The notes beneath the pieces were generated by a model that ran no database searches, was not told the origin of the DNA, and was given only the letters and a program-made list of their open reading frames with translations. Positions 21,548 through 29,381 of a stretch of DNA of 33,652 bases are shown here, piece by piece. The DNA is from Actinomycetes bacterium (GTDB lineage: Bacteria > Actinomycetota > Thermoleophilia > RBG-16-64-13). The translations under genes and the position numbers were made by a program. How positions within the stretch are numbered: position 1 is the first letter of the stretch; each line of letters opens with the position of its first letter. The stretch is taken from contig JAJFUK010000089.1 in assembly GCA_021372435.1 (NCBI GenBank), positions 1 through 33,652 on the forward strand. Direction: 5' to 3'.

Positions 21548-23160
21548 CTCTCAAGGACGGAGCGCCGGTGGGCACGCCCGCCGGCTCGGGAACGGAGGCG
21601 GTGCGGCGGCGAGACCTCGCCTTCATAGTGGTGGCCCTCATCGTCACCACGTTGCTGTCCGCCCTGGACCAGGTCATCTTTTCCACCGCGCTTCCGACCA
21701 TCGTGGGAGACCTGGGTGGGGTCGACCAGATGCTGTGGGTGACCACCGCCTACATGTTGGCCGCGACCATCACGATGCCCATCTACGGCAAGCTCGGGGA
21801 TCTCATGGGCCACAAGACCCTGCTGTTGAGTGCGCTTTTCCTCTTCTTGGTTGGCTCGGTGATAGGAGGGTTGTCGAACGGCATGCCCGTCCTCATCGCC
21901 GCCCGGGCGGTCCAGGGGCTCGGGGGCGGCGGGCTCATCGTGCTCTCGCAGGCGGTGATCGCCGATGTGGTCCCGCCGCGCCGGCGGGGGACCTACATGG
22001 GCATCATAGGCGGTTGCTTCGCGGTCGCGTCGGTGCTCGGTCCCCTGCTCGGCGGTTGGTTCACCGACACCATCGGCTGGCGCTGGGCCTTTTGGTTCAA
22101 TCTCCCGTTGGGTGTCTTGGCCGTGGCAACGGCCGCGGCCTTTCTCAAGACGTCTTCACGCAGGCAGGATCTGCCCAGACTCGACATCCTGGGCAGCGTC
22201 ACGATGGCGGTGAGTGTGACCGCGATCGTCCTCGTCACTTCGTGGGGCGGCCGGCAGTATGCCTGGGACTCGGGCCCCATCTTGGGCCTCATCGGCACGG
22301 CGTTGGTGTTCGGCGCCCTGCTGGTGGCGGCGGAAAGGAGGGCGGCCCACCCGATCATTCCGCTCCACCTGTTCCGCGAGCGCAACTTCAATCTGCCCAC
22401 GCTCGCGGCTCTTCTGATCGCCATCGCTCAGTTCGGGGTGATCGCCTACCTACCCAGCTATCTGCAGATGGCTACCGGTCTGAGCGCCAGCGAGTCCGGC
22501 CTTCTTCTGGTGCCCGGGTCGGTCGGGATCTTGCTGACCTCGGTCGGGTCGGGTGTGCTGGCTGCCAGGACCGGCAGGTACAAATGGATGCCCATAGCGA
22601 GCTGTTGCATAGTGGGTCTGGCCCTGTTCCTCCTCTCGAACCAGAAAGCCGACGCGTCCGTGTGGGCGATCGGCGCCTACCAGTTCGTCTTTGGCGTGGG
22701 TCTCGGTCTGAGCATCCAGATACTGGTGCTCATCGTGCAGAACTCGTTCCCCATCAGCGAAGTGGGGACGGCCACTGCCGCGAACAACTTTCTGCGCCAG
22801 ATAGGGGCCTCGCTCGGTTCGGCCGTCGTGGGCACCGTGTTCACCAACCGTCTGATGAACCTGCTGAACGAGCGGTTGGTCGGTCAACCCGGGGTGAGCG
22901 CGCAGGTGTTGGACCCGAACTCGCTCACTTCCGCCCTTGTGGCGGCACTGCCGGACCAATTGAGAAGAGCGGTGGTCACCTCGTACGCGGACGCGTTGAC
23001 CCCGGTGTTTCTCTACCTCGTACCGCTGATGGCCGCCGGCGTGGTGATCCTGCTGTTCGTCAAAGAGAAACCGCTGGGCGTCAGGAACGAGACGCCGCAG
23101 CAGGACGACCGGCGGGCCGCCGGGACCATCACGGCGGGCACTTCGCGCAGACGGACCTGA
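21544..23160 (+). CDS. DHA2-family 14-TM MFS multidrug exporter (EmrB/QacA-like)
   Basis: A 538-residue exporter with 14 hydrophobic segments, the DHA2 hallmark. The first helix contains LDQVIFSTALPTIVGDL, the D-x-x-I-x-x-x-A-L-P-x-I motif (D1). Motif A follows as YGKLGDLMGHKTLL, and motif C as GGCFAVASVLGPLLGGWFTD. It uses the proton gradient to expel hydrophobic drugs. It is cotranscribed with the overlapping TetR gene, so induction by the ligand of TetR is expected. Its last 32 bases overlap the 3' end of the convergent cysteine synthase gene. A hydrophilic tail (GVRNETPQQDDRRAAGTITA) follows the last membrane segment. Confidence 0.92.
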   Translation: MTLKDGAPVGTPAGSGTEAVRRRDLAFIVVALIVTTLLSALDQVIFSTALPTIVGDLGGVDQMLWVTTAYMLAATITMPIYGKLGDLMGHKTLLLSALFLFLVGSVIGGLSNGMPVLIAARAVQGLGGGGLIVLSQAVIADVVPPRRRGTYMGIIGGCFAVASVLGPLLGGWFTDTIGWRWAFWFNLPLGVLAVATAAAFLKTSSRRQDLPRLDILGSVTMAVSVTAIVLVTSWGGRQYAWDSGPILGLIGTALVFGALLVAAERRAAHPIIPLHLFRERNFNLPTLAALLIAIAQFGVIAYLPSYLQMATGLSASESGLLLVPGSVGILLTSVGSGVLAARTGRYKWMPIASCCIVGLALFLLSNQKADASVWAIGAYQFVFGVGLGLSIQILVLIVQNSFPISEVGTATAANNFLRQIGASLGSAVVGTVFTNRLMNLLNERLVGQPGVSAQVLDPNSLTSALVAALPDQLRRAVVTSYADALTPVFLYLVPLMAAGVVILLFVKEKPLGVRNETPQQDDRRAAGTITAGTSRRRT

Positions 23161-24037
23161 ACTGCATGGTGCTGAGGTAGCGGTCTCCCCTGTCGGGCAG
23201 GATGACCACGATGGTGCCGGAGTCGACCATCTTGGCCAGGCGCAAAGCTACTGCGACGGCCCCGCCGGCCGAAGTGCCCACGAATATGCCCTCCCTGGTA
23301 GCCAAGAGTCTCGTGGTGTCGAAGGCCTCGCCATCGTCGACCATCTCCTTGAGATCCAGCTCCTCGGGATGATAGATGCCGGGGACGCTCGACTCGGTCA
23401 TGTTCTTGAGTCCCTGGATGGTATGGCCGGCGACCGGCTCGACCCCCACGATCTTGACCGAGGGCTTGACCGACTTCAGGTACCTTCCGACGCCCATCAG
23501 GGTGCCGGTCGTCCCCATGCCGGCCACGAAGTAGTCGACCTCACCGTGGGTCTGCCGGTAGATCTCGGGTCCGGTGGTCTCGAAGTGGGCGAGCGTGTTC
23601 GCCTCGTTCTCGTACTGGTTGGGCATGTAGTACTTGCCGGGGAACTGCCGCATGAGGGCGTGCGCCTGACGGATGGCGCCGTCGATGTTCTCCTTGGCCG
23701 GGGTAATGACCACATGGGACCCGAGGCCCTCAAGGATCAGACGTCGTTCGGTGCTCACACACTCGGGCATGCACAGTTCCACTTGGTACCCCTTAGCGGC
23801 GCCGATCATGGCGATGGCGATGCCGGTGTTGCCCGAGGTCGGTTCGAGGATTGTCTTGTCGTGGGTGAGCTCGCCACTCTCTTCGGCTTTGGTGATCATG
23901 TAGAGGGCGGGGCGGTCCTTGACCGATCCCCCGGGGTTGCAGCCCTCCAGTTTGCACAGGACCTTGACTTTTGGGTTCGGGCTGAGGTTGACAAGCTCCA
24001 CAAGAGGGGTGTTGCCGATCGCCTGCAGCAGATTCAT
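23129..24037 (-). CDS. Cysteine synthase family protein (CysK/CysM-like)
   Basis: A 302-residue fold-type-II PLP enzyme that makes cysteine from an activated serine and sulfide (or thiosulfate for CysM). The PLP lysine is K40 in GGSVKDRPA. SGNTGIAIAMIGAAKGY binds substrate, VAGMGTTGTLMGVGRYL binds the phosphate, and GTSAGGAVAVALRLA and LPDRGDRYLSTM follow. It is at the short end of the family (typically 300-310) and CysM-like in its tail. The start ATG 24037 has CGGAGA about ten bases upstream. It is transcribed away from the acetolactate synthase gene and converges on the exporter with a 32-base overlap. O-acetylserine is the default substrate; O-phosphoserine is possible. Confidence 0.88.
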   Translation of the reverse strand: MNLLQAIGNTPLVELVNLSPNPKVKVLCKLEGCNPGGSVKDRPALYMITKAEESGELTHDKTILEPTSGNTGIAIAMIGAAKGYQVELCMPECVSTERRLILEGLGSHVVITPAKENIDGAIRQAHALMRQFPGKYYMPNQYENEANTLAHFETTGPEIYRQTHGEVDYFVAGMGTTGTLMGVGRYLKSVKPSVKIVGVEPVAGHTIQGLKNMTESSVPGIYHPEELDLKEMVDDGEAFDTTRLLATREGIFVGTSAGGAVAVALRLAKMVDSGTIVVILPDRGDRYLSTMQFRSVCAKCPP

Positions 24038-24162
24038 GGGTCGTGTCTCCGAGTGTTCGCCGTGCCTATCGGGGCTGCTCTCCGCGTCCGTACCCTCTCA
24101 TGTTCGCACACGACCGGCTGAAATTGCACATCGGTTCGGCCATCACCCGGCCCTCCGGTCTC

Positions 24163-24191
24163 TTGACGTGTGGTATCCAGGGTGCTGCAAT
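24163..24191 (+). promoter_or_regulatory. Sigma-70-type promoter for the acetolactate-synthase-like gene
   Basis: TTGACG (24163-24168) and TGCAAT (24186-24191) are separated by exactly 17 bases, with five and four consensus bases respectively. The start of transcription would be near 24198, leaving a leader of about 44 bases before the ATG at 24242. Confidence 0.5.
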
Positions 24192-24241
24192 AGCTCGCGT
24201 TGCCCACTCGCGTCCGGTCCGCGTCGTTCGAAGGAGCGCCC

Positions 24242-25924
24242 ATGCGTGCCGCCGATCTATTCGTCCGTTGCCTGGAGAACGAAGGCGTGGAGGTCGTCTT
24301 CGGCGTCCCCGGCGAAGAGAACCTCGACCTGCTCGATGCCCTCTCGGACAGCCCCATCCGGTTCGTTCCCACCCGGCACGAACAAGGGGCAGCCTTCATG
24401 GCCGACGTACACGGACGACTCACCGGAAGGGCTGGGGTCTGCCTTTCGACCCTGGGGCCGGGCAGCACCAACCTGGTGACCGGGGTGGCCGACGCGACCA
24501 TGGACGGGGCTCCTCTCGTGGCCATCTCGGGCCAGGCCTCCACGGCGCGGGTCCACAAACAGAGCCACCAGGTGATCGACCTGGTGCGGATGTTCGAACC
24601 CATCACCAAATATGGAGCTCGAGTGCGGGCGGCAAAGACCATCCCCGAGATCGTGCGCAAGGCTTTCAAAGTCGCTCAGACCGAGACGCCGGGCGCCTGT
24701 TTCATCGAGCTACCTGAGGACGTGGCGGCCGTCGAGATCCAGGGCCTGAGTCCCCTGAAACGGCAGAGTCCCCTCTCGCCCATCGCTCCTCCGGAGAAGA
24801 TCACAGAAGCGGCCCGAGTGATCTCCGAGGCCAAGTGGCCGCTCATCTTGGCGGGGCACGGGGTCATCCGCGCCGGAGCCTCGGCCGATCTCGTACGCTT
24901 CGCCGAGACCCTCAACATCCCGGTCGCGACTACCTTCATGGCCAAGGGCGTGATCCCTTTCAGCCATCCTCTGTCGGTGGGGGCGGTCGGCCTGAAGACC
25001 CGCGACTACGCCTCCACGGCCTTCGAGGCGGCCGACCTGATCGTCTGCGTGGGTTTCGACATGGTCGAATACCGCCCCTACCTGTGGCACAAGGGCATCA
25101 GCGCCAAGCTCATCCACATCCACGCGATGCCCGCCGAGGTCGACGAGGACTACATCCTGGAGGTCGGGGTCCTGGGCCGTATCGGGTGGAGTCTCGAGGC
25201 CATCGCGGCTGAGGCCACACCGCACAGCCGTTCTCACGGACCCGAACTGCACGCGGCCCTCCTCGCGGAGATGGCCCACTTCGCCGGCGACGAGGCCTTT
25301 CCCCTGAAGCCCCAGCGGATCCTCTCCGACCTACGCCGGGCCTTGGACCCGGACGACCTGGTCATCAGCGACGTGGGGGCGCACAAGGTGTGGGTGGCGC
25401 GCATGTACTCGGCCGAGCGCCCCAACACGTGTCTCATGTCCAATGGGTTGGCGGCCATGGGCATCGCCGTGCCCGGAGCGCTCGCCGCCAAGATGTTGTT
25501 CCCCGAGCGGAAGGTAGTGGCGGTCACCGGTGACGGCGGGTTCATGTTCAACTCCCAGGAGTTGGAGACGGCAGTCAGGGAGCGAACGCCTTACATCGTC
25601 CTGATCTGGAACGATTCGGGATACGGTCTCATCGAATGGAAGCAACTGGCCCAGCTCGGCCGGACCTTCGGGGTACGCTTCACCAACCCCGACCTTGTGG
25701 AATACGCCCGGAGTTTCGGAGCGCGTGGGTACCGGGTGACGGCGGCGGGCGACCTCCTGCCGATCTTGCGGCGGGCGCTGGAGGACCCGGTCGTTTCCGT
25801 GATCGATTGCCCGGTCGACTACAGCGAGAACCTCATCCAGGTCGAACACCTGGGAGGGAACGTCTACGAGGACGGGGGCGAGGCTTTCTCGCCCTGGCCG
25901 GGACCATCGGCGTTTTCCACCTGA
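24242..25924 (+). CDS. Acetolactate synthase large-subunit-like TPP enzyme
   Basis: A 560-residue TPP enzyme of the acetohydroxyacid-synthase type. The N-terminal domain has GVPGEENLDLLDAL (catalytic Glu), RHEQGAAFMADVHGRLTG and LSTLGPGSTNLVTGVADATM. The TPP-binding motif is GDGGFMFNSQELETAVRERT, then WNDSGYGLIEWKQ. It joins two pyruvates to 2-acetolactate, or pyruvate with 2-oxobutyrate. No small (ilvN/ilvH) subunit gene follows, and the WKQ after GYGLIE resembles catabolic AlsS, so an acetoin/2,3-butanediol role is possible. GAAGGAG is six bases upstream of ATG 24242; a start 42 bases earlier is less likely. It has its own promoter. Confidence 0.85.
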   Translation: MRAADLFVRCLENEGVEVVFGVPGEENLDLLDALSDSPIRFVPTRHEQGAAFMADVHGRLTGRAGVCLSTLGPGSTNLVTGVADATMDGAPLVAISGQASTARVHKQSHQVIDLVRMFEPITKYGARVRAAKTIPEIVRKAFKVAQTETPGACFIELPEDVAAVEIQGLSPLKRQSPLSPIAPPEKITEAARVISEAKWPLILAGHGVIRAGASADLVRFAETLNIPVATTFMAKGVIPFSHPLSVGAVGLKTRDYASTAFEAADLIVCVGFDMVEYRPYLWHKGISAKLIHIHAMPAEVDEDYILEVGVLGRIGWSLEAIAAEATPHSRSHGPELHAALLAEMAHFAGDEAFPLKPQRILSDLRRALDPDDLVISDVGAHKVWVARMYSAERPNTCLMSNGLAAMGIAVPGALAAKMLFPERKVVAVTGDGGFMFNSQELETAVRERTPYIVLIWNDSGYGLIEWKQLAQLGRTFGVRFTNPDLVEYARSFGARGYRVTAAGDLLPILRRALEDPVVSVIDCPVDYSENLIQVEHLGGNVYEDGGEAFSPWPGPSAFST

Positions 25925-26106
25925 TCCAAAGGGTCGACGGCTGGGCGACCGTCGTCGGCCATCTTGGCCTGCTGGCTTTTCTGCTGATAGTGGCTCCGCT
26001 GCCCTATCTTCTGGTGTTGTGGCTGCTGGAGACCATGATCGTCACCTGGAAGCACAGGTTCGATCTGAAGGAGCCTACCCGGCTGAGGTCTCTCGGCCTC
26101 CGGTGA
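25888..26106 (+). CDS. Possible small membrane protein after the acetolactate synthase gene
   Basis: An open frame that overlaps the last bases of the previous gene and runs to a TGA at 26104-26106. It contains a strongly hydrophobic stretch, LGLLAFLLIVAPLPYLLVLW, flanked by GWATVVGH and a basic tail (WKHRFDLKEPTRLRSLGLR). This would be one or two membrane helices. There is no clear ATG or GTG near the beginning; the frame is open far upstream inside the other gene. It may be a real small gene with a rare start, or an accident of frame. Confidence 0.25.
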   Translation, partial: LALAGTIGVFHLIQRVDGWATVVGHLGLLAFLLIVAPLPYLLVLWLLETMIVTWKHRFDLKEPTRLRSLGLR

Positions 26107-26138
26107 TCTGCGGCGTCCTGCAACCCGTCCTTGGCCGT

Positions 26139-27065
26139 CTATGTAGCGTCGATCCTCTGGGACCGGCGGACCTCGAAGTAGCCTTCCCAGGGGTCGCTCT
26201 TGAGCCGGGCCAGCCTGCCTGCGAGGTTTCTGACGGTGTAGGTATCGGGGCGGATCCGGCCGTTGAGCTCCTTCCACCGGAGCGGCACGGCCACTGAGGC
26301 CCGCTCCTTGGCTCTGGTCGAGTAGGGGGCGATGGAGGTCGCTCCTCGACTGTTCCGCACGTAATCGACGTAGATCTTGCCCGCCCGCTTGGCCTTGGAC
26401 ATGCGGGCGGTGAAGCCGCCGGGCGCCTGTTCGACGACGGTCTCAGCCATCTTCCTGCAGAAGAGGCGGGCTTCTTCCCAGTCTGCTGACGGGGTCACGG
26501 GCACGACGACGTGCAGTCCCTTGCCGCCGGTGGTCTTGACGAAGCTCTCCAGGCTGGCGCTGTGCAGCACCTCCCGCACCAGACGGGCTCCACCGGCCAG
26601 GGCCCGCCACTCTACCGCCGGATCGGGATCGAGATCGAAGACCAGCATGTCCGGATGTTCGATGTCGGGCCAGGTGGCTCCCCAAACGTGTATCTCGAGC
26701 ACCCCCATCTGCGCGAGCGCGGTCAGGCTCCCGGCTTCGGTGATCGTGAGGTAGGGGGCCGGGCCGTCGGACTCGGTGATCGTGACCCGGCCGAAAGGCC
26801 CGGGGAAGTCGCCCGCCGGGTGTTTGTGGAAGAAACATTCCCCGACTCTGCGTCTGCCTCCGCGTACCCCGGCCGGCAGTTCCCCGATGCCGCTGGGGCA
26901 GCGTACCATCGCCAACGGCCTCTCGAGGACGTAGGGCAGCATCAGCGGGGCTACCCGGTCGTAGTAGGCCGCGAGGTCGCGCTTGGTGACGCGGCCCAGC
27001 GGCCAGAAGACCCGCTCAGGATGGGTGAGCGCCACTCCGTTGACGAGTCTGTCGGCCTCGCTCAT
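26139..27065 (-). CDS. LigD-type primase-polymerase domain protein
   Basis: A 308-residue member of the LigD polymerase (PolDom) group of archaeo-eukaryotic primases. It fills gaps and adds ribonucleotides during bacterial non-homologous end joining. The catalytic acid pair is in LVFDLDPD at residues 141-148. FFHKHPAG (5'-phosphate/metal binding region), TTGGKGLHVVVP (the conserved S/T-x-G-K-G-x-H) and RNSRGATSIAPYSTRA follow. The ATG overlaps the stop of the upstream ligase gene (27062-27065), so the genes are coupled. In many bacteria polymerase and ligase are one LigD protein; here they are separate. Confidence 0.9.
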   Translation of the reverse strand: MSEADRLVNGVALTHPERVFWPLGRVTKRDLAAYYDRVAPLMLPYVLERPLAMVRCPSGIGELPAGVRGGRRRVGECFFHKHPAGDFPGPFGRVTITESDGPAPYLTITEAGSLTALAQMGVLEIHVWGATWPDIEHPDMLVFDLDPDPAVEWRALAGGARLVREVLHSASLESFVKTTGGKGLHVVVPVTPSADWEEARLFCRKMAETVVEQAPGGFTARMSKAKRAGKIYVDYVRNSRGATSIAPYSTRAKERASVAVPLRWKELNGRIRPDTYTVRNLAGRLARLKSDPWEGYFEVRRSQRIDAT

Positions 27066-28210
27066 CTGATCTGTCCCTCTGCCGGGATCTCAGCGACGAC
27101 CTCCTGCGGGGACTTGTCCTCGCGCAGGCCGGCGAAGCTCGGATGACGGAGACTCCCGCCCGCCGTCCACTCCATGAATTCCACCTCCGCCACCAGTTCG
27201 GGCCTGACCCAGTGAACGCTCTTTCGTCTTGCCGCAGCCGCGGGAACCTTGGCCACGAACGGCGGGTCGACGGTCTCGATCTCCCGGAGGCGCCTGCTCA
27301 GACTGGCGAGACGCTCCTCGTCGAAGCCGGTCCCCACCTTGCCTATGTATTGCAGCCCTCTCGGCGTGTAGACTCCCAGCAGGAGGGCGCCGAAGCCCGT
27401 CCGGGCCCCGGAAGGGTCGGTGAACCCGCCTATCACGAACTCCTGGCGGCGCCGGCATTTGCTCTTGACCCAATCGGTCCCCCTCACACCGGGCCGGTAA
27501 GGAGTCGCCATCCTCTTGCTGACCACCCCCTCGAGCCCCGATCTGCAGGCCTCTTCTAAGACGGTGCGCCCGTCCCCGCGGAGGCTCTCCGAGAACCGCA
27601 ACCGGCCCTCTTCACCGGCCCGGGCCAGTATCCGCCGGAGCAGTTCCCTGCGTTTCTCGAGGGGTACCCCCAATAGGTCGAAACCGTCGAGACACAGGAG
27701 GTCGAAGACGTAGTAGAGCAGCCGCCCGTCGGAATGACCTTTTCGGCCGGACTCGGGCCGACCACCGGGCGAAGTGGCCGGGCCCAGGGCTTCCACGAGC
27801 TTCTCGAAGCTGGTGGTGCCGTCCGAGAGCTGCATCACCACCTCCCCGTCGAGCAGGGCGTTCTTCACCGGCAGTACGGCGAGCTCGCCGGCCAGCTCCG
27901 GGAAGCGGTCCGTCCAGTCCTTGCCGTTCCGCGAGTACATGCGCACGGACCCGTCTTCGACGCCGGCCAAAGTCCGGATCCCGTCGAATTTGATCTCGTG
28001 GAGCCAGGCATCACCCTCTGGGGCCTCCTTGACCAGAGTGGCCAGCTCGGGCGGCACAAAACCCGGCAACGGGCCGGCCCAGCGGGCCCCCGCCAGATGC
28101 GAGAGGTCGACTTGACCGGCCGGATCGAGCGGGCGCGAGGCTCTGCGCGCCGCGAGCGCTCCCGGGTGGGTCCCTGCGGCTCCGGACGGCCTCTTGGTCC
28201 CAGAGGTCAT
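27062..28210 (-). CDS. ATP-dependent DNA ligase (LigD-type ligase domain)
   Basis: A 382-residue ATP-dependent ligase. The adenylated lysine is K74 in HEIKFDGIR (motif I). Later motifs are LLDGEVV (III), GLEGVVSKR (IV), and WVKSKCRRRQEFVIGGF (V-VI). The C-terminal half is the OB domain. No phosphoesterase (PE) domain is fused, which distinguishes it from three-domain LigD. An N-terminal ~30-residue basic extension is probably disordered. It starts 8 bases after the end of ku on the same strand and overlaps the polymerase gene by four bases. The three genes would act together to rejoin blunt or processed double-strand ends. Confidence 0.9.
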   Translation of the reverse strand: MTSGTKRPSGAAGTHPGALAARRASRPLDPAGQVDLSHLAGARWAGPLPGFVPPELATLVKEAPEGDAWLHEIKFDGIRTLAGVEDGSVRMYSRNGKDWTDRFPELAGELAVLPVKNALLDGEVVMQLSDGTTSFEKLVEALGPATSPGGRPESGRKGHSDGRLLYYVFDLLCLDGFDLLGVPLEKRRELLRRILARAGEEGRLRFSESLRGDGRTVLEEACRSGLEGVVSKRMATPYRPGVRGTDWVKSKCRRRQEFVIGGFTDPSGARTGFGALLLGVYTPRGLQYIGKVGTGFDEERLASLSRRLREIETVDPPFVAKVPAAAARRKSVHWVRPELVAEVEFMEWTAGGSLRHPSFAGLREDKSPQEVVAEIPAEGQIR

Positions 28211-28218
28211 CGCCGCGG

Positions 28219-29049
28219 CTACGAAGCCGCGCCCGCGTTCTTTCGGCGGGCGGGCTTCTTGCGCTCTTCGACGCTTCGTTTGAGCAGGGCCATCATGTCG
28301 ACGACTTCGGCCTCCTTCTCGGGGGTGGTGGGAGCCTCGACCGCCGGAGTCACGTTCCCGTTCTTCACCTTCTGCTCGATAAGTCGGAGCAGGTCGTCAC
28401 GGTAGGTATCGCGGTACTGCTCCGGCTGCCAGTCCGTGGTCATGACCTCCACCAGCTTCTCGGCCATCTTGAGCTCCTGGGGGCCGACGCCCAGTTCAGC
28501 AAGGTCCTCGGCCGGAAGGTCGAGTTCAGAGGCGCCGCGCAGCTGATACGGCCACCGCAGGGTGAAGGCCAGGAGGGCCGGTCCATCCGGTACCACGGCG
28601 CAGAGATGCTGCCGTTCTCGTGTCACGAGCTTGGCTATGCCCACCTTGCTCGTCCGTTTGAGGGTCTCTCGCAGCAGCGCGTATGCCTTCCGTCCGATCT
28701 TGGCCGGTTCGGTGTAGTAGGGGGTGTCGTAGAAGGCGATGTCGATGGCTGTGGCTTCCACGAAATGCATGATCTCGATGCCTTGGGTGGCCTCGACGTT
28801 CGCCGCTTGGAGATCGGCTTCGGTGAGGACCACGTACCGGTTCTTCTCATACTCGTAACCCTTGACCATCTCGTCGAAGGGGACCTCATGGTCCTTGTCA
28901 TCGACCCAGCGGTTGCGCACACGCTGCAGGTCACCTTTGTGGAGCATATGGAACCGCACGCTCTCCTGTGGGTTCTCGGCTGCATAGAGCGACACCGGGA
29001 TCGTTACCAGACCGAAACTGATGGCTCCCTTCCAAAGTGGGTGCGGCAT
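28219..29049 (-). CDS. ku: Bacterial Ku DNA-end-binding protein
   Basis: A 276-residue Ku homodimer subunit that encircles DNA ends and recruits LigD-type ligase. The diagnostic start is MPHPLWKGAISFGLVTIPVS, followed by LHKGDLQRVRNRWVDDKDHE and YEYEKNRYVVLTEADLQA; the core beta-barrel region is complete. The basic tail SVEERKKPARRKNAGAAS is like the C-terminal DNA-binding extension of many Ku proteins. I set the start at ATG 29049, with GGGGAGA six bases upstream, though the frame is open a further 28 residues. It is the first gene of the ku-ligase-polymerase operon. A 10-base palindrome CCGATATCGG lies at 29088-29097, and TATAAC on the minus strand nearby is a possible -10. Confidence 0.93.
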   Translation of the reverse strand: MPHPLWKGAISFGLVTIPVSLYAAENPQESVRFHMLHKGDLQRVRNRWVDDKDHEVPFDEMVKGYEYEKNRYVVLTEADLQAANVEATQGIEIMHFVEATAIDIAFYDTPYYTEPAKIGRKAYALLRETLKRTSKVGIAKLVTRERQHLCAVVPDGPALLAFTLRWPYQLRGASELDLPAEDLAELGVGPQELKMAEKLVEVMTTDWQPEQYRDTYRDDLLRLIEQKVKNGNVTPAVEAPTTPEKEAEVVDMMALLKRSVEERKKPARRKNAGAAS

Positions 29050-29381
29050 GGCTTTCTCCCCGTTGTGGATCGGTGACCCTGTTATACCCGATATCGGCCG
29101 TTGATACCGTCCGGCAGTGATGGGCGCTCCCACGTGTGGATTCCACCAGGTATGGGAAGAATTCGCCAGGCACGCGTCTCGGGCCGCGCCGGACGGAAGC
29201 CAACGGAGGCTGCTGGAGCCTGGATGCCATCCACTTTCGGATACCGCATAAGGGAGATGGGGGTCTCGCGATCGCGGGTCTTGCGATCGGTCTCGCGATC
29301 GGGCGTCTCGCCATCCCCGCTCGTCCGCGTGCGCCGACTCAAGGTGAGGCGGGAGACCGCCGCGGCGGTCGGCACGTAGAC

